DNA of 35,738 nucleotides from Bacillus canaveralius (GCF_002860125.1 NZ_PGVA01000082.1:1-35738); one strand, 5' to 3'. Numbered from the stretch's first letter, positions 1 through 9,382 are shown. Made by a program: numbers and translations. Notes: generated by a model from the sequence alone, not told the origin.

Positions 1-56
1 GACACTTACTCGGGTTGGACTTTCACCAACTAGCAATTAACGGCTTGCTGGGCACG

Positions 57-85
57 CGCAAAACAAAAGACCGCTATGCGGTCTC
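57..85 (-). terminator. Rho-independent terminator of spoVR
   Basis: A 7-bp stem (AGACCGC / GCGGTCT, loop 3) is followed on the minus strand by a T-rich run, just past the spoVR stop codon. Confidence 0.8.
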
Positions 86-92
86 TCCTGTT

Positions 93-1499
93 TCATAAAT
101 ATTTCCGGTGAATCGCTTTACCGTCGTAAGTAAATATCATCGATTTTCCTTCGACGACCGTTTCAAGATGAACGCTTCTCCCCCACAGCTGATAAACATA
201 CGGAAGAACTTTTTCGAGATATTTAACGTCAAGTTCAATTCCTTCAAACCAGTGTTTTACGTAAAGTTCGCCATTTTTTAAGTAATCGCCGTCATTTATC
301 GTCAGATATGGAAACCCGCCGTTTACCCGCATATTGACTAGCTGGTCGCGTACTTGCTCCCATGATTTATCAACAATTTTGTAATCCTTCCCTTGCTTTT
401 GGAACAAATACATATCCTCTCTCATGACGAGATCCTTCGTTAAATAATTCCTCAGGAATGAAATATCCGATTCAACCTCGCGGACCTCAAACATTTTTTC
501 CCGGCCTGATCCCGGGCTTACTCCACGTTCCATCATCTCGTCTGTCGGACTGTTGAAACGCTCCTCGATATCCTCAAAAATTTTTAAACCGAGGTAATAT
601 GGATTGATGTTCGTTCTTGATGGCTGGACAACACCGGCGTTCAGCTTCGCAAACTCGATCGATTCTCCGCTCGTCAAATCCATTTCGCGCAGGATCCGCT
701 GGTGCCAGTATGAAGCCCAGCCTTCGTTCATGATTTTCGTTTCAAGCTGCGGCCAGAAATAAAGCATTTCTTCACGCATCATCGTTAAAATATCGCGCTG
801 CCAATCAGAAAGCTCGCGGCTGTAAGATTCGATAAACAACAGCAAATCCTTTTCCGGCCGGGGCGGCACTTTCTTTTTTTGCTTCTTTTTCTCAGGAGCC
901 GGCTTGTTTCTTCCATCAAGGTGCCATAGATCATCGTATGGAGATGTGGATTGCTTCTCTTCTTCCTCATCTTCGTTCATCCAGGAAAGCTTTGGTCGCA
1001 TTAGTGAGGGGTCAATATGTTCTTCAATCGCAAGAACCGCATCAAGAAACTGTTCCACTTCCTGCTTGCCATGTGCAATTTCGTAGCGGCGAATCCGCTC
1101 TGCGGTCGCAGCCATGCTTTCAACCATATCCCGTTTCGTATTCTGAAAGCGCATATTATTTTTGAAAAAATCACAGTGGGCAAGAACATGGGCGACAATC
1201 AATTTATTCTGGATCAGCGAATTGGAATCGAGCAGAAATGCATAGCACGGGTTCGAATTGATGACAAGCTCATAAATTTTTGACAATCCAAGATCATAGT
1301 GAACCTTCATTTTATAAAATTGCTTCCCAAAGCTCCAGTGGGAAAATCGTGTCGGCATTCCGTAGGCGCCAAATGTATATATAATCTCTGAAGGGCAAAT
1401 TTCATAACGCATCGGATAAAAATCAAGGCCAAACCCTTTTGCAATTTCTGTTATTTCATCAATCGCATACTCGAGTGCCTTTTGATCATCTGCTTTCAT
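93..1499 (-). CDS. spoVR: SpoVR family stage V sporulation protein
   Basis: This 468-residue protein matches the SpoVR family along its full length, and the length is about that of B. subtilis SpoVR. SpoVR is needed for normal spore cortex formation; its biochemical activity is unknown. The protein is soluble, has no signal peptide, and carries a charged low-complexity stretch around residues 175-220 (acidic run, then a lysine-rich run). The start is supported by GGGGGAG seven bases upstream of ATG. It is a single transcription unit with its own terminator. SpoVR homologues are functionally linked with PrkA and YhbH in other bacteria, and both are encoded elsewhere in this window. Confidence 0.95.
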   Translation of the reverse strand: MKADDQKALEYAIDEITEIAKGFGLDFYPMRYEICPSEIIYTFGAYGMPTRFSHWSFGKQFYKMKVHYDLGLSKIYELVINSNPCYAFLLDSNSLIQNKLIVAHVLAHCDFFKNNMRFQNTKRDMVESMAATAERIRRYEIAHGKQEVEQFLDAVLAIEEHIDPSLMRPKLSWMNEDEEEEKQSTSPYDDLWHLDGRNKPAPEKKKQKKKVPPRPEKDLLLFIESYSRELSDWQRDILTMMREEMLYFWPQLETKIMNEGWASYWHQRILREMDLTSGESIEFAKLNAGVVQPSRTNINPYYLGLKIFEDIEERFNSPTDEMMERGVSPGSGREKMFEVREVESDISFLRNYLTKDLVMREDMYLFQKQGKDYKIVDKSWEQVRDQLVNMRVNGGFPYLTINDGDYLKNGELYVKHWFEGIELDVKYLEKVLPYVYQLWGRSVHLETVVEGKSMIFTYDGKAIHRKYL

Positions 1500-1611
1500 C
1501 GGTGACTCCCCCTTTCCGTCTTACCACAATGTATGAGGAACCGAACGGAATGAGAAGTTTTAGAGCAAGATTTTATCCGTGAAAAATACTGTGTCAATCA
1601 TGGATATAAAT

Positions 1612-1637
1612 AGGGCCCCCTTATATTACGGGCCCTA
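1612..1637 (-). terminator. Terminator overlapping the DUF3889 stop codon
   Basis: The 7-bp stem AGGGCCC / GGGCCCT begins within the TAG stop region of the upstream minus-strand gene and is followed by ATTTAT. The T-run is weak. Confidence 0.6.
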
Positions 1638-1958
1638 AAATGATCTTTCTTCTTCAACACTTAAATTCAACAATTTTTTGTTTTGAAGATTATGGGCGAC
1701 GTTTACTACAAGATTTTTTGGCTTTCCTTGTTCGGTTACTTGAAAACGAAACGAATCTGAGACATCTGTAGCTGAAATCCTTTTACGGCCAAGATATTGG
1801 TAATCCTTCAGCTCTGCACCTGGATAATCTTCCTTTATAACAGCAGTGGCGATCCTCCCATATTTTTCATAATCGGGCTGTTGCTGTGCATCTGTATGGA
1901 ACGGGCCAAAGGCAAATAGCAGACATGTAAACATCGCAATTAACAGTGACTTTTTCAT
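1635..1958 (-). CDS. yhdC: Secreted DUF3889 protein (YhdC-like)
   Basis: This 107-residue protein has a signal peptide: MKKS, a hydrophobic core over residues 4-19, and a likely cleavage near the HTDA segment. The mature part (EKYGRIATAVIKEDYPGA onward) looks like the small DUF3889 domain found in Bacillus YhdC and YqzG; its function is unknown. An upstream in-frame codon would add nine residues, but GTGGAGG lies five bases before the ATG at 1958, so that start is preferred. The neighbouring YhdB-like gene matches the B. subtilis context, which supports the name. Confidence 0.75.
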   Translation of the reverse strand: MKKSLLIAMFTCLLFAFGPFHTDAQQQPDYEKYGRIATAVIKEDYPGAELKDYQYLGRKRISATDVSDSFRFQVTEQGKPKNLVVNVAHNLQNKKLLNLSVEEERSF

Positions 1959-2166
1959 TTCAACCTCCACTTTTTTTCTTATCATTTCACGCGTAGAGGA
2001 TTTTTATGTACTGCGTATTTATCTGCTGTATCCGCATATGTATAAAGTTTTATTCATCCCAGATAAAGTCAGGCAGGCACAGCAAGCACTCCAACATTTA
2101 CAGCGAAATAAAAACCTGCTTTTCCGCAAACTAATTTCAACTCCTGAAAAAGAGGAGGAACTGGAA

Positions 2167-2421
2167 ATGAAGAAAGTCGACTATGACAGGGCGTTGTACT
2201 ACACACACCGATCAGAATGGGATAATTTGTTAATACTAATGGTTCGCACAAACGATCATTTTTTATCAAAAAAAATTGAACACTTCCTGCATGCCTACAA
2301 CTTCGAGCGGGATTATACAGTGATTGAAAGTACGCTTTACACTTTACTACGTTACATCGACCATGCTAATGGGACAGCCGAAAAAGACGTCACCGAAACA
2401 CCGATGTACAACTTTTCATAA
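2167..2421 (+). CDS. yhdB: YhdB-like protein
   Basis: An 84-residue soluble protein of unknown function. The segment YDRALYYTHRSEWDNLLILM and the following IEHFLHAY region resemble Bacillus YhdB, which is about 80 residues. The reading frame stays open upstream to 2038, but AGGAGG lies directly before the ATG at 2167 and homology begins there, so the shorter start is used. It diverges from the DUF3889 gene. A strong terminator follows. Confidence 0.75.
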   Translation: MKKVDYDRALYYTHRSEWDNLLILMVRTNDHFLSKKIEHFLHAYNFERDYTVIESTLYTLLRYIDHANGTAEKDVTETPMYNFS

Positions 2422-2442
2422 CAGGAAAATATCCACCAATGA

Positions 2443-2474
2443 AATAACACGGCCGTTTTTGCGGCCGTGTTATT
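2443..2474. terminator. Bidirectional terminator
   Basis: A 13-bp inverted repeat (AATAACACGGCCG / CGGCCGTGTTATT, loop about 6) sits between the convergent yhdB-like gene and pgcA. It could serve both strands. Confidence 0.85.
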
Positions 2475-2520
2475 ATTCCCGATGGTTTAATTATTATTTA
2501 GGCTGGATTTTTTCAAAAAA

Positions 2521-4248
2521 TTAAAGAGAATCCATAATTCGTTCAACCAGCTTCATGAATTCTTTCTCGAGCACAGCAAGCTTTTCTTTGCTTTCAGCGA
2601 GGCCGATGCCGTTTACGCCGAAATAAAATTTAATCTTTGGCTCTGTTCCGGATGGGCGCAGGCAGACCCAGGAACCGTCTTCAAGAAAGTACTTCAGGAC
2701 ATTGGAGCTTGGCAAATTAATCTTTTCTTCGGAGCCTGCCTCTTTGCGAACCCCTGTCAAATAATCTTCGACCGCAGCTACCTTCACATCACCGAATCGT
2801 TCAGGTGTAATTGCACGGAAAGAGGCCAAAGTTTGATTGATTTTTTCTGCACCGTCTTTACCTTTTAACGTTAAAGAGCGCAGGCCTTCCTGATAAAATC
2901 CGTATTTTTCATAAATAGCATTTAGCGCCTCATAAACTGACATTCCTTGCTTTTTGTAGAAGGCACAAACCTCGGCTGCCATGATTGATGCCTGGACCGC
3001 ATCCTTGTCGCGGGCGAAGTCACCGATTAAATATCCATAGCTTTCCTCATAACCAAATAAAAATTTGTATTCACCGCTTTTTTCATACTCGTTAATTTTT
3101 TCTGCGATAAATTTAAAGCCTGTCAGCACATCGATCGTTTCAAGGCCAAATGAAGCGGCAATCTTACGGCCGAGCTCTGACGTAACGATCGTCTTCAGAA
3201 CCACTCCGTTTTCCGGAAGGGTCCCCTTCGCTTGTTTCTGCGAGAGAATATAGTCAAGGAGCAGCGCACCAGTCTGGTTGCCGGTTAAACCTATATATTC
3301 TCCCTGTTCATCCTTCACAGCGATTCCAAGGCGGTCTGCATCTGGGTCTGTCGCAATCAGCAAATCAGCGTCAACTTTACGTCCGTCCCTGATCGCCAGT
3401 TCAAAAGCGGCGTGCTCTTCCGGGTTTGGACTTTTGACGGTCGAAAATTCCGGATCAGGCAATTCTTGTTCCGCTACGACATGAACCAATTTATAATCCA
3501 ACGCCTTTAAGGCCGCACGAACGGGTTTATTCGCCGTACCGTGCAACGGTGTGAATACAACGCTTACATCAGTTTCCAATGCGATGTTCCGGTTTTCTGA
3601 TATGGTGATCAAGTTCTGTAAATATGCCTGGTCAACCTCATCACCGATCATTTTAATAAGGCCGCTTGCGAGCAATGTTTCCTCGCTGTCGACCTCGATA
3701 AACAGCTCATCCTCAATTTCGTTTACTTTGGCGATGACATTATCCGCACTTTCCGGGGGCAACTGGCCGCCGTCAGGACCGTACACCTTATAACCGTTAT
3801 ATTCCGGCGGATTATGGCTTGCCGTTATCACAATTCCGGAAAACGCATTTAAAAAGCGGACTGCAAACGATAACTCGGGTGTTGGTCGTAATTCCTTAAA
3901 TACATACGTCTGAATCCCTCTTGATGCCAGCGTTTTAGCCGACTCCATTGCGAACTCCCAGGATTTATGCCGCGAATCATAGGCAATCGCTACGCCGCGT
4001 TTTTTCGCTTCGAGTCCATTTGATTCTATGTAGGCCGCAAGCCCGGCTGAAGCCTTTCTCACTGTATAAATGTTCATGCGGTTTGTTCCGGCTCCAAGTT
4101 CACCGCGCATACCGCCTGTGCCAAACTCCAGATCCTTATAAAAAGCATCCTCGAGATCTTTTTCATCCATATTGTCTAATTGTTCACTTAAACTGCTGTC
4201 CATCCCGGCAAAATCAAGCCATTGTGCTGCCTTTTGTTTCCAGTTCAT
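2521..4248 (-). CDS. pgcA: Alpha-phosphoglucomutase
   Basis: This 575-residue protein is a member of the alpha-D-phosphohexomutase family. It interconverts glucose 6-phosphate and glucose 1-phosphate, feeding UDP-glucose, teichoic acid and glycolipid synthesis. The catalytic serine is in TASHNP at residues 142-147 (Ser144). The metal-binding loop is DPDADR at 301-306, the sugar-binding loop is GYEESYG near 400, and the phosphate-binding RPSGTEPK is near the C-terminus. Length and order match Bacillus PgcA (YhxB). The frame is open to 4308, but GAGGAGG lies seven bases before the ATG at 4248, and homology to PgcA starts there. Confidence 0.95.
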   Translation of the reverse strand: MNWKQKAAQWLDFAGMDSSLSEQLDNMDEKDLEDAFYKDLEFGTGGMRGELGAGTNRMNIYTVRKASAGLAAYIESNGLEAKKRGVAIAYDSRHKSWEFAMESAKTLASRGIQTYVFKELRPTPELSFAVRFLNAFSGIVITASHNPPEYNGYKVYGPDGGQLPPESADNVIAKVNEIEDELFIEVDSEETLLASGLIKMIGDEVDQAYLQNLITISENRNIALETDVSVVFTPLHGTANKPVRAALKALDYKLVHVVAEQELPDPEFSTVKSPNPEEHAAFELAIRDGRKVDADLLIATDPDADRLGIAVKDEQGEYIGLTGNQTGALLLDYILSQKQAKGTLPENGVVLKTIVTSELGRKIAASFGLETIDVLTGFKFIAEKINEYEKSGEYKFLFGYEESYGYLIGDFARDKDAVQASIMAAEVCAFYKKQGMSVYEALNAIYEKYGFYQEGLRSLTLKGKDGAEKINQTLASFRAITPERFGDVKVAAVEDYLTGVRKEAGSEEKINLPSSNVLKYFLEDGSWVCLRPSGTEPKIKFYFGVNGIGLAESKEKLAVLEKEFMKLVERIMDSL

Positions 4249-4635
4249 AAGGTCCTCCTCTTCATATGCCTCTTTAATTTTTCGCTGTTTATGTAGGGAA
4301 TCCTGCAAAAAACAAACGCCTAATTATGACAATTCTCTTTCTTATTGGCCACAATAGGAAAAGTTCACGCCGAACCCTTGCGGACGAGCCGAACTCCCTC
4401 TCCATTATAGTTTATTTTTTATATTGGATTTTGTAAATATCATGCGCCTGTCTTTTAATTGGCGAATCGTTCCATCCTGTCTGCTTCCCCCACTAAAATT
4501 TTCTCTTCATATCCATCATCAGTCTGTATTTTTCAAAAATGTAAAATTTACACGCACCATTTGAAGCCATTCTGTTTTACAATGAATTTAGGAAAACTTA
4601 TAATTTCTTATGACATTCTTTTTGAGGAGATTCAT
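4249..4635. other. Intergenic region between pgcA and bdbC
   Basis: 387 bp between divergent genes. I see no coding potential. It contains the bdbC promoter given separately, AT-rich sequence and the pgcA ribosome binding site. No riboswitch was recognised. Confidence 0.6.
4576..4604 (+). promoter_or_regulatory. Sigma-A promoter of the bdbC operon
   Basis: TTTACA and TATAAT are separated by exactly 17 bp and end 31 bp before the bdbC ATG. The match to the consensus is 5/6 and 6/6. Confidence 0.7.
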
Positions 4636-5076
4636 ATGGAGGAGAATAAAAAGGATTACCGTGATACATATTTATTTATTTCCTGGGCCGCTTCGGTCAT
4701 CGCGATGTTCGGGAGCCTTTATTTTTCAGAAATTCGACAATATGAACCATGCGTTCTCTGCTGGTACCAAAGAATTCTTATGTACCCGCTCACGATTATT
4801 TTAGCTGTTGCGGTTGTGAAAAAGGATTATAAAATCGCTCTGTATTCCATGGTTATGTCCGGTGTGGGCGCCTCTATTTCGCTCTACCACTATTCGATCC
4901 AAAAAATTCCGTTTATGACAGACAGCGCTGTCTCATGCGGCAGAATACCTTGCACCGGCCAGTATATAAATTGGCTTGGATTCATTACGATCCCATTTTT
5001 AGCATTAACTGCGTTTGCGATTATTTTTGTACTAAGCTTATTGATGTGGAAGAAGAACAGGAGGCAGCATAAGTGA
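4636..5076 (+). CDS. bdbC: Disulfide oxidoreductase BdbC (DsbB family)
   Basis: A 146-residue membrane protein of the DsbB/BdbC family. It reoxidises a thiol-disulfide partner outside the membrane and passes electrons to quinone. Four membrane segments lie near residues 12-31, 46-62, 67-86 and 113-138. Two extracytoplasmic cysteine pairs are present: CVLC (39 and 42) and C101/C106 in CGRIPC. GQYINWLGFITIPFLALTAF is a BdbC signature. The frame is open from 4459, but GAGGAG before the ATG at 4636 and family length favour this start. The TGA overlaps the GTG of the next gene, so translation is probably coupled. B. subtilis pairs BdbC with BdbD; here the partner is a thioredoxin-like protein. Confidence 0.93.
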   Translation: MEENKKDYRDTYLFISWAASVIAMFGSLYFSEIRQYEPCVLCWYQRILMYPLTIILAVAVVKKDYKIALYSMVMSGVGASISLYHYSIQKIPFMTDSAVSCGRIPCTGQYINWLGFITIPFLALTAFAIIFVLSLLMWKKNRRQHK

Positions 5077-5540
5077 AAAAAGTAGTTGTATTTTTAGTGA
5101 TTATAATTGCACTTTTCGGAGCGATTTGGTTTTTAAATTATATGCAGCAAAATGAGAAAGTCGAAGACAATCCGTATGGAAAAAGCTCGCTGCATCCGGA
5201 GACAGCCAGTCAGCTTGATGATCCGAACTACCAGAATTTAATATTGCCTGAAGCGCTTGAGGACAAGCTTGCAAACAATGAAGATGTGACTGTCTACTTT
5301 TACAGTCCGACATGTTCCCATTGCAAACGGACGACTCCGATTGTTGCACCGTTAGCAGAAGAAATGGGCATCGACTTGGTCCAGTTTAATCTGCTTGAAT
5401 TTGAGGATGGCTGGAATGATTATAATATTACTGAGACTCCTACAATCGTCCAATACAAGGGCGGGCAAGAAACGGCCAGAATCACCGGTTTCCATGAAGA
5501 ACCTGAATTTGAAGCCTGGTTTAATGAAAATACAAAATAA
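5073..5540 (+). CDS. Membrane-anchored thioredoxin family protein
   Basis: A 155-residue protein with one N-terminal membrane segment (residues 3-22) and a thioredoxin fold outside the membrane. The redox motif is CSHC at residues 81-84 within YFYSPTCSHCKRTTP. The thioredoxin cis-proline is probably in ETPTIVQY near residue 126. It is translated from GTG overlapping the bdbC stop (GTGA), with AGGAGG in the end of bdbC. By linkage it is the likely redox partner of BdbC, acting on secreted substrates in the manner of BdbA. Whether it acts as oxidase or reductase cannot be read from the sequence. Confidence 0.88.
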   Translation: MKKVVVFLVIIIALFGAIWFLNYMQQNEKVEDNPYGKSSLHPETASQLDDPNYQNLILPEALEDKLANNEDVTVYFYSPTCSHCKRTTPIVAPLAEEMGIDLVQFNLLEFEDGWNDYNITETPTIVQYKGGQETARITGFHEEPEFEAWFNENTK

Positions 5541-5559
5541 GATTTGGTCGATAATATAA

Positions 5560-5590
5560 AAAAACGCCTGCTCAGCAGGCGTTTGCGTTT
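5560..5590 (+). terminator. Terminator of bdbC operon
   Basis: A 10-bp perfect stem (AAACGCCTGC / GCAGGCGTTT, loop TCA) lies 20 bp after the thioredoxin stop codon. It is nearly symmetrical and may also serve the convergent yhcU. Confidence 0.88.
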
Positions 5591-5601
5591 TCATTCGCAT
5601 A

Positions 5602-6000
5602 TTAAATTAACAGTTCATTGGCAGCTTTCGAATATATGCTAAAAACATTGTTCTTCAAACTTTTTGCCTCGAAAAACTGCCCGTATGTTAATGGAAAGTA
5701 GAGGCTGAATTCATTTAAAATTCGTGCATTTCTGCAGAACAAAGTTTGATGATTTTCTTCCTGAACAGATAATTCCAGAATTGAGATTAATGTCTGGAGG
5801 CAAACGATGACCCGGTAAGCTTCTTTAAGTGTACCAAAGTACTCAAAATGCCTTGCTGTAGTATGTAAAATCTTTGAGCGCTCGAAATCTCTTATATCTT
5901 CATCAGAAAAATAAAGGGGAAATACGCTTGAATAGAAGTATGAAATAAGCTCCCTGATTTTTTCTTCCTGTCCAAGAGTCGATGCAAAAACTACCCTCAC
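5602..6000 (-). CDS. yhcU: YhcU family protein (DUF5365)
   Basis: A 132-residue soluble protein. The N-terminus VVFASTLGQEEKIRELISYF and the segment LHTTARHFEYFGTLKEAYRV resemble Bacillus YhcU, whose function is unknown. Translation begins at GTG, with AGGTGG eight bases upstream. It is divergent from the adjacent pseudouridine synthase gene (YhcT-like), the same pairing as in B. subtilis. Confidence 0.8.
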   Translation of the reverse strand: MRVVFASTLGQEEKIRELISYFYSSVFPLYFSDEDIRDFERSKILHTTARHFEYFGTLKEAYRVIVCLQTLISILELSVQEENHQTLFCRNARILNEFSLYFPLTYGQFFEAKSLKNNVFSIYSKAANELLI

Positions 6001-6190
6001 TGCTAGCCCACCTTTGTCATCCTTGTAATCACTTCGTAAAATATATGATTAGAATAACATACTATGTCTGGCACTTATGGTGGTAATTATACCCATGATA
6101 TAGGTAAAAAAAGGAATAAGAATAAAATTAATTAATGCGTCTAAAATCCTATTTTGAATCGAAAATTAATTTTTCAAGGAGAATCTTTAA

Positions 6191-7111
6191 ATGTTACATA
6201 CGACAAGCAGCGGAGATTGGTTTAAAATGACCATACCTCCTGAATGGGAAGATCGTACATTAGACGAGCTTATGCGGGTGCATTGGAAAGCTGGCAAGAA
6301 GCTGATCCATCAAATGAGGATGGAGAAAACCATTCTTATCAACGGCGAATCCCCAAATTGGAATTTACATTTGACAAAAGGAGATTTCTTACAGTTTAAA
6401 CTTTTTCAGGAAGAAGATTTTGGATTTACCCCCACTTTTATTGATATTGTAGTGCTTTATGAGGATGAACATCTGCTTGTCATTAACAAGCCGGCGGGAA
6501 TGGATACCCATCCAAATTCAGCACAAGAGAAAGACACGCTTGCAAATGCAGTTGCCTTCTACTTACAGTCAAAAGGCGAATTTCGAAAAATCCAGCATAT
6601 TCACCGGCTTGACCGGGATACAACCGGAGCTGTTCTGTTTGCAAAGCACGCTCTGGCAGGTTCTATTTTGGACAGGATGCTCGAAGAACGAAAAATCAAA
6701 AGAACTTATCTTGCGCTGGCAGAGGGCATTATTCGACAAAAAAAGGGAGTCATCAACAAGCCAATCGGCCGCGACCGCCATCACCCTTCGCGCAGAAGGG
6801 TGTCTCCTGCAGGACAGCCAGCCGTTACAAAATTCAAAGTCCGTCAGATCTTACAGGATCGTCGCATGACCCTTGTTGAATGCCAGCTTGAAACGGGAAG
6901 AACCCATCAAATCCGTGTTCATTTCAGTGCGATTGGACATCCTCTTGCTGGTGATCAGCTCTATGGTGGCGATACCTTTTTTCAAAGACAAGCTCTTCAT
7001 GCTGGAAAGCTTGCTTTTACGCATCCATTTACTGCTGAGGAAATCGTTTGTTTTGCGCCGTTTATTGATGAACCGCAGATTTTTAAAGGTATCGATATTT
7101 TTGAACTATAG
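6191..7111 (+). CDS. RluA/RluD family RNA pseudouridine synthase (YhcT-like)
   Basis: A 306-residue protein that isomerises uridine to pseudouridine in rRNA or tRNA. An S4-like RNA-binding region covers residues 15-75. The catalytic domain begins at VVLYEDEHLLVINKPAGMDT (88-106) and has the RluA-family motif HRLDRDT at 138-144, with catalytic Asp141. ETGRTHQIRVH lies near residue 235. AAGGAG precedes the ATG by about ten bases. The neighbouring yhcU suggests the orthologue of YhcT, but the target base cannot be assigned from sequence. Confidence 0.92.
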   Translation: MLHTTSSGDWFKMTIPPEWEDRTLDELMRVHWKAGKKLIHQMRMEKTILINGESPNWNLHLTKGDFLQFKLFQEEDFGFTPTFIDIVVLYEDEHLLVINKPAGMDTHPNSAQEKDTLANAVAFYLQSKGEFRKIQHIHRLDRDTTGAVLFAKHALAGSILDRMLEERKIKRTYLALAEGIIRQKKGVINKPIGRDRHHPSRRRVSPAGQPAVTKFKVRQILQDRRMTLVECQLETGRTHQIRVHFSAIGHPLAGDQLYGGDTFFQRQALHAGKLAFTHPFTAEEIVCFAPFIDEPQIFKGIDIFEL

Positions 7112-7115
7112 AAAA

Positions 7116-7148
7116 TCAAAAAGCTCCCCTCAAGTGGGAAGCTTTTTG
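7116..7148. terminator. Bidirectional terminator
   Basis: AAAAAGCT / AGCTTTTT with an additional CCC/GGG stem and one bulged base. It lies between two convergent genes and has T-runs in both directions. Confidence 0.82.
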
Positions 7149-7161
7149 AAAAGATTGTTAA

Positions 7162-7422
7162 CTAGTCGCGGCTTTTTCTTAAGCTCTTCATGACGAGGCT
7201 TAATAAGAAAACCAAAATCACTGCTCCAATTAGTGCTGGGATAATCGCGAAATCAGCCATTCTTGGTCCCCAATCACCGAAGATGGCAGAACCGAGCCAT
7301 GCACCGATGAATCCGGCGATAATATTACCAATCACTCCGCCAGGAACGTCTCTTCCGACGATCATACCTGCTATCCAACCAATTAAACCACCAATAATTA
7401 GTGCCCATAAAAATTCTAACAT
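7162..7422 (-). CDS. GlsB/YeaQ/YmgE family membrane protein
   Basis: An 86-residue, very hydrophobic, glycine-rich protein with three predicted membrane helices (residues 3-22, 28-48, 58-79). The pattern GGLIGWIAGMIVG and NIIAGFIGAWLG is characteristic of the transglycosylase-associated (GlsB/YeaQ/YmgE) family. Members are small stress-linked inner-membrane proteins of uncertain biochemical role. AAGGAG precedes the ATG. It is followed downstream by the bidirectional terminator. Confidence 0.92.
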   Translation of the reverse strand: MLEFLWALIIGGLIGWIAGMIVGRDVPGGVIGNIIAGFIGAWLGSAIFGDWGPRMADFAIIPALIGAVILVFLLSLVMKSLRKSRD

Positions 7423-7455
7423 AATAACACTCCTTGTCTAAAATATTTTTATAAG

Positions 7456-7968
7456 TTATTTAACAGGGTCAAGCATTGTGGAAGGAGCAAATCCTTCTTC
7501 CCCTGACTCTGTTACAACCTTGACTCTAATAGCTTCTCTTTCTAGGATTTCCAGTTTCTCGTCTTTACTTACATAAATCAGCTTATTTTCTTTAAGAAGT
7601 TTTTCAACTTGCTCAGAATCGGCTTTTTCAATAAGCTGATACAGCTGATCATACGCTTCTGGAGTTACTGCTACATAAAGATGTTCCTGTGCTGTAGCGC
7701 GATCGCCCGGTTGGAGAACATTTTCCTCCACTTCACCTTCTGCAAGCTCAAAAGCTTGCTTCATCGTCTCCATCACCGCCAAAGCTTCCTGCTCTGCGTG
7801 TTCAGCAAACTCCTTTGTAGCCGCCCCGCCTTCCTCGGCAGCCTCTTCCGTGCTTTGTTCCAGTTCATCTGATGCATCCTGAATATCATTTTTCGTACTC
7901 TCGCTGCAGCTTACAAGCAGTAAACTCATTATAAAAGCGGTAAAAAAGTGTTTAGATCTTCCACTCAT
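7456..7968 (-). CDS. Lipoprotein with acidic linker and SH3-like C-terminus
   Basis: A 170-residue protein with a lipobox, SLLLVSC, where Cys21 is the predicted lipidation site, so it is probably anchored outside the membrane. Residues 25-60 form a strongly acidic Glu/Ser-rich segment. The remainder contains YVAVTPEAYDQLYQLIEKAD and ends in VKVVTESGEEGFAPSTMLDP, which resembles the last strands of a bacterial SH3-like domain. I do not recognise a named family. GGGAGG precedes the ATG. It is transcribed in the same direction as the downstream GlsB-like gene with a 33-bp gap, so the two may be co-transcribed. Confidence 0.75.
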   Translation of the reverse strand: MSGRSKHFFTAFIMSLLLVSCSESTKNDIQDASDELEQSTEEAAEEGGAATKEFAEHAEQEALAVMETMKQAFELAEGEVEENVLQPGDRATAQEHLYVAVTPEAYDQLYQLIEKADSEQVEKLLKENKLIYVSKDEKLEILEREAIRVKVVTESGEEGFAPSTMLDPVK

Positions 7969-8305
7969 CTAAGCCCTCCCTTTCAATTTGTGATTACTGC
8001 TTGTTACACCTACATTACCACCTAATTTAAAAGCTAAAACCTCTGTAAGGAAAATTTAGCTGATGACAACCAAGACGATATTGATCAAAACAGGCCGGAT
8101 AACAACTGGGATAATCTCATTCGAAGAATTTTCCAATGTAATTTTAAAAAATCAGTCCTTTCTTTAATATTTCTGTTTTGTTATAAAACGTTTCCTCTTC
8201 CAACAAATCCCTGTATTAAAATTTCTAAAACTGCATTTTGCTCAAAAATAAAAAACCGATCGCGGGCAGAAAAAATTTCCTGATGATCGGTTTTATGTAT
8301 TATTT
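7969..8305. other. Non-coding stretch upstream of the lipoprotein gene
   Basis: No convincing gene was found; the longest frames lack ribosome binding sites. A 10-bp inverted repeat (AAAACCGATC near 8251 / GATCGGTTTT near 8285) with a loop of about 25 could be a weak terminator. A MITE-like repeat copy follows. Confidence 0.5.
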
Positions 8306-8456
8306 GAATGAATTTCATAAAGCAATTCTTTAACTGAAAAACGAACTGTTATTTATAATCAACACAGTATTATTCGTTTCCTACGGCATACTCTTCTTAA
8401 TTTAGACAACTTCATTCGTTTTTCGGTTTAGCTTGTTACATTGTGAAATTGACTCA
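8306..8456 (-). repeat. MITE-like repeat, copy 1
   Basis: On the minus strand this roughly 150-bp copy aligns closely with the two tandem copies at 17238-17540. Shared landmarks are TCAATTTCACAATGTAA, CCGAAAAACGAATGAA, GTATGCCGTAGGAAACGAAT and AAAGAATTGCTTTATGAAAT. Its end lies one base from the stop codon of the aldo/keto reductase at 8458. Confidence 0.85.
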
Positions 8457-8457
8457 T

Positions 8458-9288
8458 TTAAAAATCAAAATTATCTGGGTCGGCGCCAAATCGTTCATTT
8501 TTGTTTAGTGAGTTTATCTTTTCTATGTCTTCATTGCTCAATTCAAAGTCAAAAATATCAGCGTTTTCCTGTAATCGAGCCGGGTTCACTGATTTAGGGA
8601 TGACGATCACGCCGTTTTGCAAATGCCATCTGAGAATGACCTGGGCAGGTGATTTGCCATGCTTTTCAGCTATTTGGTTCAATACTGGCTCTTCCAGTAC
8701 TCTTCCTCTTGCAATTGGTGACCATGCCTCCACTTTTATGTTTTTCTCCTGGCAAAAAGCGCGAAGCTCTTGCTGAGATAAGAGAGGATGCAATTCGATC
8801 TGGTTGACAGCAGGGACTTCTGTGCCGTTTTCAAGGATGTCTCTCAAGTGATCGATATTGAAGTTACTGACGCCAATTGCTTTTGCTTTTCCTTCCCGGT
8901 AAATTTTTTCTAACGCCCGCCATGTTTCCAAATATTTTCCCTTAACTGGCCAGTGGATCAAGTAGAGGTTCACATACTCAAGTCCAAGTTTTTCGAGGCT
9001 GTTCTCAAAAGCTTTCAACGTTGAATCATAGCCTTGTTGATCGTTCCAAACCTTGGTCGTTACAAAAATGTCCTGTCTCGGGATTCCACTCTCTTTTATG
9101 GCCTGGCCCACACCCGCTTCATTTTCATAAAAAGCTGCCGTATCAATGAGCCGGTAGCCTAATTCAAGAGCTGTTTTCACCGTATCGAAAGTTTGATTTC
9201 CTTCCTCCACTTTATAAACACCTAGTCCAAAAATCGGCATTTTCAAGCCATTATTCAAACTCACTGTGTCATGCATACTTGTTAACAT
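8458..9288 (-). CDS. Aldo/keto reductase (YtbE/YvgN type)
   Basis: A 276-residue NADPH-dependent aldo/keto reductase of the prokaryotic AKR5 type. The catalytic tetrad is Asp49, Tyr54 (DTAAFYENEAG), Lys79 (TTKVW) and His112 (LIHWP). The cofactor-binding segment IPKSVNPARLQEN lies near residue 230. The frame is open to 9324, but GAGGGGG directly before the ATG at 9288 and homology beginning at DTVSLNNGLKMP support this start. Substrate is unknown; B. subtilis homologues reduce methylglyoxal and other aldehydes. The repeat at 8306-8456 sits immediately behind its stop codon and has replaced any obvious terminator. Confidence 0.93.
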   Translation of the reverse strand: MLTSMHDTVSLNNGLKMPIFGLGVYKVEEGNQTFDTVKTALELGYRLIDTAAFYENEAGVGQAIKESGIPRQDIFVTTKVWNDQQGYDSTLKAFENSLEKLGLEYVNLYLIHWPVKGKYLETWRALEKIYREGKAKAIGVSNFNIDHLRDILENGTEVPAVNQIELHPLLSQQELRAFCQEKNIKVEAWSPIARGRVLEEPVLNQIAEKHGKSPAQVILRWHLQNGVIVIPKSVNPARLQENADIFDFELSNEDIEKINSLNKNERFGADPDNFDF

Positions 9289-9344
9289 GAAAAATCCCCC
9301 TCGTTTTAGGTCAGTTTTCTCCATCTCTACTTTAGCATAATTTG

Positions 9345-9382
9345 CAAAAAAAAAAGAGCAACTGCATGCAACCAGCTGCCCA
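9345..9382 (-). terminator. Terminator of the 65-residue gene
   Basis: On the minus strand GCAGCTG / CAGTTGC (one G-U pair, loop 8) is followed by TC and ten T residues. Confidence 0.75.

Noticed and set aside
8063-8170. Small ORF upstream of the MITE-like copy
   Set aside because: About 34 codons from an ATG without a ribosome binding site, no family resemblance, no conservation evidence.
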